Shown piece by piece: positions 46,201 to 59,400 of a DNA stretch of 64,000 bases; positions within the stretch are counted from its first letter, which is position 1, and each line of letters begins with the position of its first letter. Position numbers and translations under genes: made by a program. Below the pieces are notes generated by a model, which saw only the letters and a list, made by a program, of their open reading frames with translations, did no database searches and had not been told where the DNA came from. Source of the stretch: Triatoma infestans (taxonomy: Eukaryota; Arthropoda; Insecta; Hemiptera; Reduviidae); contig JAAEAF010007661.1 in NCBI GenBank assembly GCA_011037195.1, positions 1 through 64,000 of the forward strand. The letters are read 5' to 3'.

Positions 46201-49200
46201 TTAACATCCAGTTGTTAATAGACTAGGGCAAACAGTCCTTTTAAGTTTTTCTTCAAGATATTTTACACGATCAGACAGTTTATCTCTCACATTGTATTCG
46301 TTGTGATCAACCGAGAATACTCTATAACCAGACTTCCGAAGCAGTTCTACAGCAAGAGCATTAGCACCAGTAAGGCCAATTGTGCCTCTAGTATTGTCGT
46401 GATAATCCCAGCACATGACAGCAACTCTGCAATCAATATATACAAAGAAGAAATGAAGTAACCAGGTGTTTAATGTTGAACATTCGAATAATTAATAAAC
46501 GTTACTTGGTAACTACTTACTTTATTCCTTCCATAGATATTCTATGAAAAATTTAAATAGTATTAAAAGTGCGTAATTAACTGCATAACATGAGAATGCA
46601 TTAAGGTTTTTTTTTTTGTGGTAAAAGAGAACTGATAAGAAAGACTAATTGATGAATCGTTATCAAAGTAATGTTAGCAAGTCAGAAAATATTTTAATAT
46701 ACTTCCGTTTTATCGTGCTTCTTTTCTATGGGCTGTTTGGTTTCGGGCATTCAGCATCTTCAAGATGTATTTGATAAATATACAGCGGGAAATGTTGAAA
46801 ATAAACCTTCTTCGTCGTTTACCTAATGCGTCTTACCAGATAGGCAAACGCCCAAAACAATCCCCAAATGAAGCAGGCTACGCTAATACTGGCATAAACG
46901 AACACTATATTAACGTTCGCTAGCAACCTACATTGTGCCATTCGTTAAGTACAATACCAGAACAATCCAACAATGTAATTTTTAATGCACGATAAGTTAT
47001 TTTTGATTGATGAATTTATCCTAAGTGAGAATTTATTGAACAGAAATGATTATGTGTTACATGACAGCATATCTTTTCTTAAAAGAATTTACGAAACATA
47101 ATGATTATATTAATCCGCGCTTCCCAGTAGACGCGCACAATGTTTTCAATCGTCTTCAGGTCTGTAACCAGTCAAAGAACGATAAACCAGTAAATAAATA
47201 ACCGGAAATCTGCCTATTCATGGCTAATCGGGCACTGATCCGATGGAGTATGTCATCTTCTATTTAGGTGGGCCAGCAGGTAATCGCAATGCGACCACAC
47301 CCGCAGACCTTAGGGTCGGCAGGGAGATTCCCAGTCAATCAAACCCAATGTCTGCCAGAAGGCACTATACTATAGTGATTCCTTTACCAAACACCCCATC
47401 GGTATATCCTCGCTATTTTCAGAGGAGGCCTTTAAGGAATTTGGAGACTTTACCGCTCCGACTTTCACCAGAGCGTCAGCTTCCCATATCCTAACACATC
47501 TAATCTGCTGCATAATACCTTTATAATCCTTTCTTTCCAATTGAGCCAATTTCGCTCGGTAGGCAAGGGCTAAGCGACTCCGTAAATGGGAGTGATGTTA
47601 AAGTAGATTCATACAATTTTAGGTTCTTTATAAGGTCAAATTAATCACTGGGATAATTTTACTGGGATACTGGGAGTAATTTTAGAAAGAGTTCGTTAAA
47701 AAAGGCCTAAACCAAATACTTACATTTATATATTTGTAGCTTATTTCTGAAAAATTCCATCAATCTCAATAAACTAAATTAAAAATAGACTGGTCAACTG
47801 GTCAACTTTCTTTTTTTTTTGAGATAACACAATTAATTATAAGTGACAAATTTAACTCAAATTTGGAATTTTACCCAACGGTTAATTACGTTTAACGAAA
47901 ATAAATGGTAGTAGGGATATATGATGGTTCTCTGCACAACACGTACTTAAATGGATCACACTACAGGCCATCATTGAGCGCCTTGAACGATCTCTAGCAA
48001 AACTTGAACTCTATCGTCTGATTCCCAGAACCACCCTAAAATAGGCTTTTCCGGAAAAAAAAAGAAATTAGAGTTCCAAGTTTAAAAAAATTTTTGTGTT
48101 CTTTACGACCGCTGTTTCGATATTGTAAAACTTTTTCGACAAATTCTGAAAAATTCAACAATTTATTCTGCAAAAAAGCACTTCCGTTTAACGATTTTTC
48201 ACAAACATTGAATTCTAGTAATACTTTTGTTTATATAGAGGGTAGTATACACTGTATTTTTGGTGAGACTTTGGGGAAAAATTTAACTTGCAGCTCCCTC
48301 AAAATCAATTTTCCTGAAAAACTGTTCAAATAAAAACGATAAGCATTTATGTGTATAACTGGTAAGCGAAGTTTATAAGAAATTCTAGAAACCTTGTGGA
48401 GAAAATCACGAAAACCGTAAACAATGCACTTTTTTGACGAATTTTGATTGCAACTTTCTATCGGATGTCATAGGAAAAATCAAATTTAGCTTCCAGCGAT
48501 ATTATGTTCTGAGTTATTTTATTCATACAAACACACATATTGTTTGAGCATTTACTAATTTATATTTCGGAGTCTGCTTTTTTGTTGACTCATATAAGAT
48601 AGTTCAAGTGATTTATCTTAAGGGTTCAAAAATACAACAAAAATCTCAGCGTAAAATAAATTTAAAATTTGAATTTCAACTTCCTTGCAGATTTACATAA
48701 GTTGTTAACTGTATTATTTTAGTTTTAAGAGGAGAAATTAAGTTAGAGATGTTTTAAATAAGTTGAATACAATATATTTTTGAGATATTTGGGCAATTAC
48801 TTGCCAGGTTTTAATATAATTCTGAGATTATTTATGTATTTTTTTTTTTAATTTTGTTCATGCTAATTAGATGATTAATAATTAATTTAATGTTATTGAA
48901 ATTTATTTATCTGAAAATTTTTCCAAAAAAAATTATTTTAGGAGTGTTCTGAGGAACTACCTTAGCCTTGGTACCGTTCCTCCACCACCTACATTTATAA
49001 GTAAGGCTATCTTAGTGATGAAAAAACAATAACTGAAGAAAATTTGTCAATTAGAAATATAATAATTACCGTAAGAACCGTATGAATGTTTTACACCAGA
49101 TTTTATTATTATTATTACTATTATTACCTATTAGAGCATGATTATATGCTCTTATTCAAGAGTAGACTCAAGAATTAATACTCATTTTTATTTATATAAC

Positions 49201-52200
49201 CCTTTCTTTCTATGTGATGCATCAAAATTATATTATGCAGACTTAAATATGCTGAAATTAACATTAAACATTATGGATACTTAATGCAAAATTCACCTTT
49301 GGCTTTTTTCAGGATTATGATGAACTGGCTGACCGGTTCTTTTGTCTACCAAAGGAAAAGGAGTCATTTTTCCATCTAGTCTACATTCACCGTCTGAAAA
49401 ATTATCGCTTAATTAACAATTTTATGTATGAAATTAAAAAAAAAAAAAATGTATTATACAAATTTTACTGTAAATACCTATTAAGAAACCCATTCCTGTA
49501 TCGATATTATTCTTTAAGTAGGCTGGCGATGGTAACAACGTGGCAAGTGCATCTAATACAGAATTGACTAACACCTGTTTTTCCTTGGTTCTCACCATAG
49601 GGACAATACTGATATCTTTATCTTCTACTAATGTTGGTCCTACAATCAAAATTATAAATAAAATAAAAATGAACGTGAAGATGTGGCAATTTAATATTCT
49701 TTGAATTAAAAATAAATCAGAGTTATTTTCCGTGATAGCCTGCTTCTTTTTGTGGTCATCGACCGGTTTCGGGCGTTCGCCATCATCGGGATGCTTGTTG
49801 TCAAACAGTGTGATAACATAGATTTGCACAGAGCAAATTTAGTTGATACACTGACTGGTCTTTAAAAAAAAAGTCAAGACTTTCTCTGTCATATGAAATG
49901 ACAAATTTCCTTAAATTTAAACTCAAATTTTACGACTTTGTCTTAACAAAAATTTAGAGGCGCCCTATTAATCTTGGAAGGTAATGAAGTGATGATTATA
50001 TTATGGCTCAGAAGGGCGCTCTCGAAACACTTTTTTTCAACGCTATGACTTCGGTTATTCAGCCATTCTGCGTTGCGCGGCCCAGTATAAAATTTTAGGC
50101 TACGCTGGCGATTGATGCTGTTCTTTTAATGGTCATACGGGGGGAACGTGAGAACTACTTCTCTCCCCGCTCTAAAAACAATGAACCACCTACATATAAA
50201 ATTTGAAATTAACACAAGAAATTACAAAATAATTTTTTTTGGAAAAATGATTCAAACAAAAGTAATACGTTATTAACTGTGAAGTTAGCATACCAGGTTT
50301 AAAGAACTCTTTTAGTCGTTTTCGTGAAAATTTCAAAAAACTCAAAAACCTTTTCTGTAAAATCGCACTTCCGGTCAATCAATTTTCTTCAGATTTGGAA
50401 TTCTATCAATGCTTTTAAAGTATGTTAATATTAGGTAGGCGTTGAAACCGTATATTATACTAAGAGGTACTTTAGATGAAAGCATAGCATTACTGTTTCC
50501 CCAGAAACTCCCAAAAATCAATTTTCCCAGGAAAAAGTTACAAATAAAGGTTATAGGGAATTATGTACGAAGAACGTATACGAAGTTTAAAGAAAATCGT
50601 TACAGCCGTTTTTGGGAAAATCACGAAAAACTCATTCGGTAAAGTCGCACTTCGTTGATGGATTTTGCCAGAAATGGTTTTTGATATGAACTACTGAATG
50701 CAATTGGTTTACTTGTGTTTGGCTTAATTTGATATCAAATCTATACTGAAAAATAGTAGTAGGAAGGAGAAAAGGAGGGTATTCTATTTAGGTTGTGCCT
50801 AAATAGAATACCTAGTTTGAGCTTCCTACGGTTTTTTAGTTTTTGAGTTATTCTGTTATATCTGGGTCCCCAAAACATGGGTCACATTTCTGGTAAAAAC
50901 TCAATTTCGAAAGTCTGTCACAATTGTAATAATTCCTCTGAAGGAGTAAGAGAAAGTACAAATGGAATCAACCCTCACGGCATCATGTGCTGCAAATTCT
51001 ATGTTGCTGATACATTTACTGTAACTCTACATTGCAAAACTTACAAAACAAACGGGCTACAACTTTAAGAATCAAGCTTCTTCCTAGAAGCTGCGGAAAA
51101 ATTGTATAAAAGCCCGGCTATCTCAAGGCTTTGGCAGTCAAGAAACAACATTTCAAGAATTAAAAACAAGTCATCCAGAAGAAAACAGCCAGCCTGGGAC
51201 AAGCATTCGAGAGCTTAGTAACATATTGAGGAGTCTAAAATACATTTCTCTAACAATTACCCAAGAAACTGTTTACAAGCTCTGTATTCAATTTTCTACA
51301 CCTGTTCTGGTTTCAGCGAGCTGGCTACACCTAGCTTAGCGACCTTAGAACAAGCAAGATTTCTTTTAAGGTTTTTGGTGCGAACTACTGAATGCAATTG
51401 GTTTACTTGGTGTTTGCTTTAATTTGATATAAAATCCATATTGAAAATCATAGTAGAAAGGGGGGTTCTAGAGGAGCCATAAACATTTAATTTCAAGTCT
51501 TTCTTAATCTCCTTTAGATTAAAACGATGGCCCCACGTCTTGCGATTCGCCGACTGGCAAAGACTTTGCCCTTTTAGGACTCATTGCCCACAGGGTGGCT
51601 TTCCAGTTTTTCTAATAGCAAATTCTGGATCTGTACTTTTTGTTTCTACATAATATATAAGACAAAGAAGAAGAGATAAGATGGAGAAACTTGTCTTACA
51701 GTTCTCACTAAAGTCTAGATACAGCCAAATCAAAAAGATCTATTGTGGTTGCGTCAATGTTTGTACATTGAATATAGTCACAGATAACTATTTTTATACT
51801 ACATACTTTACCAGTACATTTAGGAAGTAAGTACATGTGTATTATGATGAGATAGAGTCTGCCTTGGGGATGCTAAGTAGTTCAATATACATCTACTACC
51901 TCTGCAATCCATATGTTTAATGCGAGAGTGTACGGAATTGTCAGTTAAGCGTTGTTCCTTGTTATTAGACTGGAACATCCGCATGAGCTTGCAGTTCTTT
52001 AATATGTATGAAATTAAAAAGAAAATCAAAATATTTCTTGGTCTTTGGCATAGAATCTATTTTACGACAATTCGTTCATAGTTTACTATGCTGAGAGGTT
52101 TTTCTTAGCCTATTATTAAGAATGCCAGAAGCACAGGGTTTTCATATCTATTACAGCAGTGCATATAGCAAGCCATGGCAGAATCACTTTCATAATAAAT

Positions 52201-55200
52201 AACACTATCATTTGCATAATTTCATTTATACAAACTATTTTAATTAGAATGCAATTCAAGAAATATTCCTTCGTTACTGTAAGAAAACTCCTTAAAGGAA
52301 ATGGGCAACTTCTTCAATGGTCTGGGCTTTCTTAAGAGTTTCTGGTAGCCCATTAACACGAACAAGACCTACGCAGCAGCTCCAACAAATGCTCAATAAC
52401 AACCGCCGGCAGGTTTCGACATCGTTAATTCTCTTCCTCTTGCATTTTCCTTCACTTTTTACAGCGGCTACAAAAGTTACAAAAATAGACTCGGTAGGAG
52501 CAAATTTATCTTCCAGGATTGGTTGTTGCAGCGGGTTTAGATTTCTGATCACTCTCTCTTAACTCTATATCTAATGTTAAAGAAAATAATAACCCCATAC
52601 CTTTATAATATTTACTTAATTTTGCAGCTCCATTTATGTTTAGTAATTTTTTTTTCAATGCCACACCGGAATTTTCTAAAATCAAACAAGAAAGTTGATA
52701 AGTATAGGCATAAGTATAGTAGCTAGGAAACTATTATATAGGTGTACTCCATTAAGGAAGCACGTCAAAAATGGCAAATATATTAAAAGGATGAATGTGA
52801 GACATTGTCTTTATGTTTCTTTTTTTTTTTGAAATGTTGACTATCATCACTTCTAAATCCATCTGAAGATAAGTGAATGCCAGCGAACAGCAAGACACAA
52901 GAAAAAGAAGTGAACTAAGATAGCCAAATCTCGAATACTTGTTTAGAAGGGTACATCTAACCTTCTATACAATATAAAAACATGAATAACAATAATTACC
53001 AGTACAAGGAGATAATATCCTTCGGACGAACTGTTCTGAAAGAACTGATTTATATTGTTCACTACTAGCCTTTCCATGAATTGCTAGTGCCCAAACAACA
53101 CACAACCAAGTGGAAGCAGCGGGCAAATCGTCTGCAGTGAGTTGAGAAACTATTATCTGTAATTTTTCAACAAAGTTTCTTTATAATCACAAACTTTCTA
53201 TCATAATTTAGATTAACTTAAACAGTAGCAATATAAATCAGGATTAAGAGGGTAGTATCTTCAGCCCTGAAGAAAACTATTAACTGAAGAGTTTTCCGAG
53301 GGAATCATCACCATCAATGGTAAACAAAAACAATAAATGTCAACTTTAGAGATAAGACTTCAACAAGTAAATGCCATGTACAGAGATTACATATATAAAT
53401 CTATGCAAATTATAATAAATCATTTCCAAAATAGTCTGCAAGATCTCTTAAAACGTTTAATAATTAAACTAATTTTGGATGCTTACAGCATCCAACTTGT
53501 TGAAGCCCGATCAAAAGCTAAATGTCCTCAACCAGTACCTGTTCCTTGCACTGATTTATCCTCTTCAACGACGTTACCATAAGGCGGTATGTGAAGGCTA
53601 AGCTAGTTTGCCCGCTGAACAAATAGCGGTATGCTAGGCCCCTCGACGTTATCGCGGACTTGGCCTTCTCAGGTGTAAGTGGGAAGCGCCTCTTCAGCAC
53701 TGGCCAATTGACCGGAAATTGTCAAGAGTGCAGGATCCTCTTTTCCAACGAATATTTAACTATGAGGGTGAATCAAGTCTGTGCGCGACTAGGCTTGAGT
53801 TAGATGTAATAAGTGCTCAGGAACTGGTGTCCATCAAGAGAATTCGCCAGGGTCTGAGAGAGAACTCTTTCGAATCGTGGGCTGAGTGTAAGTGGCAAGG
53901 TGTGGGGATATGCCACTTTAGGGATAACGCCAAAGGCAATAATTTGTTTGCAACAAGCAGTTACGTCGGGCTCCGAGGGGACTAACTCGCTTAAGTTAAG
54001 TAACAATTATGCTCCTCTTCGTGGAGTACCGGCGGTTGCCGCACAGACGTCAGGACCCCTTGTTGGACCCCTTTGTTGTCGATATGGCAGGGACAGTGAA
54101 ACATCAGCCTACGTGCTTGGTAATTGCCCACACAACATGCTCCTTGTCACTCGTGGCACCACACCATCACTCGTGTCAAACACACCATCATGGAGCTACT
54201 GGAAAGCACGAAGGATTTCGTGTGTTACGAGGAGGTGCTTGCTGTCGATGACGCAGGGTCTACACAGTATGCAGATATCCTGGCCTTCAAGAAGAGCAGC
54301 AAGCTGGCATATATCCTGGATTCCACAATTAGATACGAGTCCAACGATCCTGATCAAGCAGAGAAGATCCACATGGAAAAGCGCGTATCTATGAGAAGCG
54401 CATCGCCTACTACCAGGAGAAGTACAGGGAGCACTTCGGTAATAGAGAGTTCTAGGTCTAGGGATTCTGGTTCGGTTCGAGAGGAACCGTACCGAACAGA
54501 ACAAGTTTTTTAGCACGCTCGGTATCGACCAGATCAAACTGAGCTCATTCTTATAGTCTCACTAGGGATTATAAAAAAACATATTTCCTAATTGTGACAA
54601 ATGTTTTTATTACGCTTAAGTAGAGTTGTGTGTTTTTTTTCTTTTATCCGCTAAAAATGTGTACATGTTTGTGTTTTTTATTTTACTTTATTTTTGTAAC
54701 TTTGAGGATCTTGGATGTTTACAAGTTCATCCATAAAAAAATTATTTTATAAATACAGATATACTAATTCAATGACCTTACATCAAAAAATGTATTCTCC
54801 ATTGAGGGAATATGATGGACTATCGCTAGCGTGAGAAGAATAGAAACGAATTCTTGACTTCTGCACAATTCTTTATTATAAACAATCCATTCACTTATGC
54901 AGTCCAATAAACCTGTCAAGAAAGTAATGAATTAATGCCTAGACAATTTTTAATGAAGATCTAAAAGAAAAAACTTACGGTCGTTTCGAAAACGTAGACG
55001 TCCAAGACTAGTAGAAATAGAGCTTATTACAGCTGGCTTTTCACAGATTGGGATAGTTTCGATTAAATCGTTACAGACTTTTTCCAATAATACCTACGAA
55101 ACAATGACAATAGATTTTGCAGCTGAATAAAGATACTGACAAGATCATCAGGAGGCCAATGACAGCTGTAGTTTTGTGAATCTTTACAAAGCAATGAGTA

Positions 55201-56221
55201 GTAAAATGTAAATTTTTATTGAACCTCACCTCATCAGGAAAGTTTAATCCAGCAAGAGCATACAAAATATCGGCGCTTTTCTTCACATCTAATTTGTTTT
55301 GTGAGCGTGATATATTCAACGCTAAAGATCTTAATAATGGCAATGATCGTTTTCTCTGAATAGCTAATGTATTAAGTACCTGCAATTATCAATCATGTTT
55401 CAGCTTTACTAGACACCTTAACATTTAAAGGCAATGTAAGGTTTCAAACTAGAAATTTACTGCAAAGTATGAAAAGTAAAGCAACTGTAAAAAATATTCA
55501 AACTTACGAAAAATTCATACCTTGATCATTTGAGGTAGTGAGAGATTGGAAGCGAGTTTAGCAGCTTCATCCTCAGCCTTCACATCAAGCACTACAGAAA
55601 TATCTCCTTGTTTCTCTTGGAATATATTATGTTTAGTAGGATCGCACAATGAAGTTACCGGCGTGCCATTAGACGATCTTCCTAATAACTGACAAAGGGA
55701 TACGAACCTTGGATCAGTTTCAAATGTAGACATGTTAGCCTGACCATTCACTGACCATTCTGCTAACGTAGTTACAATCTGCAGTATGTAATGATTATTA
55801 AATTAATACGAATAGTCTAGTGAATTTTTGTTTTTAATTAAATTAACAAAACTGAACTTACTCTAAGTGCCTGTTTTCTGTTTACGGTACTTTTTTGATA
55901 TAATGATAGGAGATCTTCAGGTGTTGTACATTTTAATATTTTTTCATCTAAACCAAAAATTTTGGAAGGCGGTTTGTTGTCGGCAAGGTTTTTGAGAGAT
56001 GCAAAGGCCGCAGCCACTTTGTGAAATTGACGCTTTTTCATTGTTGTATTATAACGTGAATTAGGCAGTGATTCTTCTGTAGGTGAAGAGTTAGGCGCAG
56101 CATTTGTATCGTCAGAAGATCCATGCTTTTCAGAAGGAATAGCGGGCGTTACAGATGATGAGGTGCGATGAATTTGCTTCAATGTATTATAAGTAGTTCG
56201 TATGCTTGATGTCCTCAACAT
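46201..56221 (-). CDS. FASTKD4: FAST kinase domain protein, FASTKD4/TBRG4-like (10 exons)
   Basis: Members of this family bind mitochondrial RNA and control stability or processing of specific mRNAs. Exons, from the ATG: 56221-55862, 55778-55521, 55379-55230, 55093-54979, 54912-54782, 53156-53000, 52675-52601, 49639-49478, 49393-49297, 46426-46201. Every junction is GT-AG and in phase; the total is 1731 nt, or 576 residues. The N-terminus (MLRTSSIRTTYNTLKQIHRT) is basic, Ser/Thr-rich and without acidic residues, like a mitochondrial targeting peptide. Residues about 120-340 carry FAST-type helical repeats (DVKKSADILYALAGLNFPDE, ISTSLGRLRFRND). LLNINGAAKL and LLPSPAYLKNNIDTGMGFLI fall in the FAST region, and residues about 502-563 are a RAP domain (VAVMCWDYHDNTRG, LTGANALAVELLRKSGYRV, VKYLEEKL). 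No catalytic kinase motif is visible. A possible AATAAA is at 46057-46052. Paralogue choice among FASTK members is less certain than family membership. Confidence 0.88.
46727..46880. repeat. Decayed hammerhead-like palindrome
   Basis: A degenerate copy of the palindrome at 41645-41900, in the last intron of the FASTKD4-like gene. GGTTTCGGGCATTCAGCATC on the left, and GGCAAACGCCCAAAACAATC with AAATGAAGCAGGCTA on the right, are recognisable. The hammerhead core bases have mutated. Confidence 0.55.
47210..47505 (-). pseudogene. Possible LINE RNase H/C-terminal fragment
   Basis: Minus-strand frames give WEADALVKVGAV, resembling the GNExAD.LA..GA end of a LINE RNase H domain, then TLGLTGNLPADPKVCGCG, resembling the Cys-rich C-terminus of I/R1-type elements. 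The match is short and frameshifted. The fragment is GC-richer than its surroundings. Confidence 0.35.
47800..48530 (-). repeat. Dispersed repeat fragments, minus orientation
   Basis: Reverse-complement internal motifs of the dominant family (CACTTCCGTTTAACGATTTT, AAAATCAATTTTCCTGAAAA, TCAAATAAAAACGATAAGC) without clear ends. Intronic in the FASTKD4-like gene. The plus-strand frame at 48094-48333 is fortuitous. Confidence 0.55.
49737..49860 (-). repeat. Single arm of the hammerhead-like palindrome
   Basis: TAGCCTGCTTC, TTTTGTGGTCATCGACCGGT, TTCGGGCGTTCGCC and TTGCACAGAGCAAATTTAGT match the left arm at 41645-41780. The core on the minus strand reads CCGATGA instead of CTGAAGA, so it should not cleave. 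Intronic in the FASTKD4-like gene, just upstream of exon 8. Confidence 0.7.
50190..50955 (-). repeat. Dispersed repeat family copy, minus orientation
   Basis: Internal motifs AAAATCGCACTTCCGGTCAA, AAAATCAATTTTCCCAGGAA and AAGAAAATCGTTACAGCC, and a right end with CTCAATTTCGAAAGTCTGTC then CTGAAGGAGTAAGAGAAAGT. Intronic, non-coding. Confidence 0.65.
50672..50768 (+). repeat. Direct repeat, left copy
   Basis: Carries ACTACTGAATGCAATTGGTT then TACTTG and TTAATTTGATAT, repeated with few changes at 51376-51464. The interval between the copies contains a TATAAAAG box. Confidence 0.7.
51059..51375 (+). promoter_or_regulatory. TATA-containing segment between direct repeats
   Basis: TTGTATAAAAGCCCGGCTAT followed by CTCAAGGCTTTGGCAGTC looks like a TATA box with an initiator region, as in an LTR or a pol II promoter. 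No ORF follows on the plus strand. It sits antisense inside an intron of the FASTKD4-like gene. Confidence 0.3.
51376..51464 (+). repeat. Direct repeat, right copy
   Basis: The second copy of the block at 50672-50768 (ACTACTGAATGCAATTGGTT, TTAATTTGATAT). Confidence 0.7.
53490..54575 (+). pseudogene. R2-type retrotransposon, C-terminal fragment
   Basis: A 5'-truncated, frameshifted relative of 529-3706, lying in intron 5 of the FASTKD4-like gene in antisense orientation. Readable pieces: NLLKPDQKLNVLNQYLFLAL (about 53492), RRYVKAKL, then RVQDPLFQRIFNYEGE through FRDNAKGN (about 53725-53945), NYAPLRGVPAV (54004 on), HVLGNC-like [14 protein letters not shown] (about 54110-54153), and an endonuclease core with QYADILAFKK and YILDSTIRYESNDP (about 54268-54350). 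It ends near the SLGI-like motif. Residue identity to the first copy is clearly partial, so these are old or different subfamilies. Confidence 0.85.
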
Positions 56222-56488
56222 GTTTAAAGTAACTTAAATGAAAACTTCAACAATATTAACTTCAAACTACATTTGACTCATAACTACCACATATAGAATC
56301 AGCAATAGACTATACTGATATATAACCTACACTATTTCCTATTGACTGATTCTGCAATAACCTCATATAATAACCTCACCAAGTCTATAAAGATAACCTT
56401 TCATTTAAAATAAAAAAGTAAAAATAACCAGAAAAACAGTGAAGGTGATTATTCTTTTTTTATTGTTCAATAGTTTTTAGAGTTCATC
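56222..56488. promoter_or_regulatory. Bidirectional promoter interval
   Basis: 267 bp separate the start codons of the divergent FASTKD4-like and PEX11-like genes, so both 5' untranslated regions and both promoters must lie here. The sequence is AT-rich with no clear TATA box at a canonical place and no CpG-rich block; ATTGTTCAATAG occurs 30 bp before the PEX11 ATG. No transposon sequence is visible, in contrast to both flanks. Confidence 0.6.
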
Positions 56489-59400
56489 ATGCAGTTGCAA
56501 AGTGTTGCCGATTACCTAGATACCTACAATGGTCGTGATAAAGTGATGAGAATTATCTATTACATAGCACAATATCTAGCAGGAATAACAAAATCCAAAG
56601 AATTAGAGCAAAAGTTAAATATATTTAGTGATCAAATAAATTGTTGTCGGACTGTACTTAGACTTTTTGATGATATACCAATGCTCTCTTATACTTTGTC
56701 TTATGGTTTAGGAAGAAAGGTATGTTAATATAAATATTGGTGAAGGTTTGGGCATAAGAATGCGTTTCAGTTTATAATAACAACGGAGTAGTACTTACAT
56801 AGTGCACTGTCTCATCCAAATGACTGATCATAGAACTTTTAACACAATGGAGCTCTGTTGAAGCTAACTGTAGTAATAATAATTTATAGGAACCTGACAA
56901 CATTGTGCAAATGTGTAATGTAGCCGTTAATACTCTAGATCAGCTATATTATCCTTTAGAACATATAGCGTGGGCTGCAGATTGTAAACTTTTACCACTG
57001 AAGAGTGATTCTTGGTGGACAGCAACGAGCATATGTTGGGCACTTTCTATGTATTTAATGATGATAAAGTAAGTTTTATTTATATGACTTTTGTAAAATA
57101 ATAGTTTTTGAGTCTACATTAAAATTTGCTTATTAATCTGATTATAAATAGTTTTTTTAACGGTATCTTCATGTAAGAGCGATGACACCCGTGCATCTCT
57201 CAGCACATCATTCTACAGCTTAGAATGATTACCTGCACAAATCTTAACCCAAAATATTCTAGATGAACTTGAAACGATTGGCCAGCTTTTTTTTTTTTTC
57301 ATTTTTTTGTAACTTCTCGTTACATTTCGTGCATGCCATTGCTAGAAAAATTCTTTAATAAAAATAAATAACAAGTGTCCCCAAAACAAAAAACATGCGA
57401 AACAAATAACATTTAAAATTAAAGGCACATCGTGTCTTTTGCCAGTTTTATTTACTTACTTTATTCAGTTTTATTTGCTTTTGTCAGTTTATTTTTTATA
57501 ATCAAGAGCAGAAAAACTTGATTTAGTTTTTTTCAATTATACTTTGAGCACTTTGATTTATTGGTCAGAAATATCAAAATGAAGGCAGTTTTTTTGTAGT
57601 GGACTTTGCAACTGCATGATGTTCTTTTTTTAAGGCAGTTTTTTTATATGGATAAAGATGAATGAGCGTGGAATGAGAGTGACTAGGAAAACGAATGGAG
57701 CGCTCAGGCTTACTTGTTGCAAAACTTGGAGGAAGTGCTACTTGGAGTAAAGTATTACTGAATGGTTTTTTTTCAGAATTTCACGATATTCTCGAAAACT
57801 GCTCCAATGATTTTTTTCAAACTTCTATACTATCAACACTATTAATCCCTAACACTTTTATTTGAAATATTTTCCCGGAAAAATTAATGAGGGAACAGTA
57901 ACGTTAAGCGTCCCTATAAAGTACCACTTCATTACAATAAATGATCCTGCCAGTTTCATAATATTAATTTACATCGAAGCATTGCTAGGATTCAAAATTT
58001 GAAGAAAAGCGGTTAACCAGAAATGCGAATTTTCTTGAAATCTAGAACGATTCCCTTTAAACTTGATATGCTAACTGCACAGATACACAAATCACTTTTA
58101 TTTGAAATATTTTTCCAAAAAATTTGACTTTAGATAGTTCTGCGGATGTGACGTAAAATTTCAAATGTTAGGCAGTTGGTTCAATGTTCTTGGTGCGCTC
58201 TATGGGCCACTTTTCTGCTTGACATGGTTAGGATGAAGACAGTTGATACAAAAGCACTTATCTGACAAAATAAATTCTCATTGACATTTTGTGCATTGTG
58301 ATAATTTATAAAATCTTTCGAAAAATAGATTTTCGAAATTGAGTTCCTATCATACATATTTTGAGGTTCTTCCGACATGACAGTGTTTTTTAGAAATTGA
58401 TTTTTTGCTTGTATGGAGAAGTCATATAATCCAAATAGGAAAATCGCAGAAAGGTAGGTAAATATTTCATTTAAGTACATTTAGGATCTTGACAGAGAGG
58501 TTTCGTTCAAAATCTGGTGGACACTGCTGTATTGAACCGAATTTTTCAGTGACTTTATTGAAAACAGTCCTATGATTTTCTCTAAATTTCGTTTGCTTAT
58601 TATACATATCGAGAGCTATTTTTAATTTGAAATTTTCCTAAGTAAAACCTGGGATTTTTAGGGAAATTTTAGAAGGGGCATGGACTTACACTTCCCTCTA
58701 GATGCCATTTTAATTTGTCGTACGGCTTCACCTAGCGCTCTGTTGCAGTAATTCCAAATATGAAGAAATTAGGACCTTGTTGTTCGCATTGGAGATAATG
58801 ACCCCATTATTTAGGTAGGCGTCCACTTGAGAGAAATACTTTCCAGAGTTACTTTCTCGCTTTTGGACACAGGGTTGAGAGCAGCTATCAGACAGCCCGT
58901 ATGAACTCTCGGAGAGTAAACATGTTGAGTGTTGCTCGCAAGTGGAAAGGGAATATTACCGCTTTCTGCTAGCTACTCTCACAATACGAAACAGTTTCGA
59001 ATTCTGAGAGTGCTCTCCCGCAATTGTGCTTAAAAGTGCCTTCATTTTTCCTTTAGAGCATAGAAAATAGCAGGAGCTACTTCCTTGATAATTCTCCCAA
59101 TTGTGCAAACAGAAATCCTAAACAAATATTGAAGGCTACTGTACGAATCGCCTGTATAAATTAATTATATAAATAATAATTATATTAATACACAATATCA
59201 TATTAAATATACGAACCTGATGCGAAAAATCTTAACGTGACCATTCACGCGCTCAAAGACAGATATGAGCCTTTCGCATTTTAGTATCCTTTTTTCCAGC
59301 TACTGGTCCAACGCACTCTATTATTTGTTGAACCTCAATTTGCAATTCTCTTGTAAGCGTCCACTCATTATAGATCTCCGTTGAACCCATATTTCCTTCG

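Noticed and set aside
51820..52029. Extra FASTKD4 exon (minus-strand frame)
   Set aside because: Exons 7 and 8 join perfectly across this interval (a glycine codon is split between them), and the translation shows no FAST-like motif.
52292..52552. Extra exon of the FASTKD4-like gene or a nested gene (86-codon minus-strand frame)
   Set aside because: The flanking exons join in phase without it, the sequence does not resemble FAST domains, and I cannot match it to any family.
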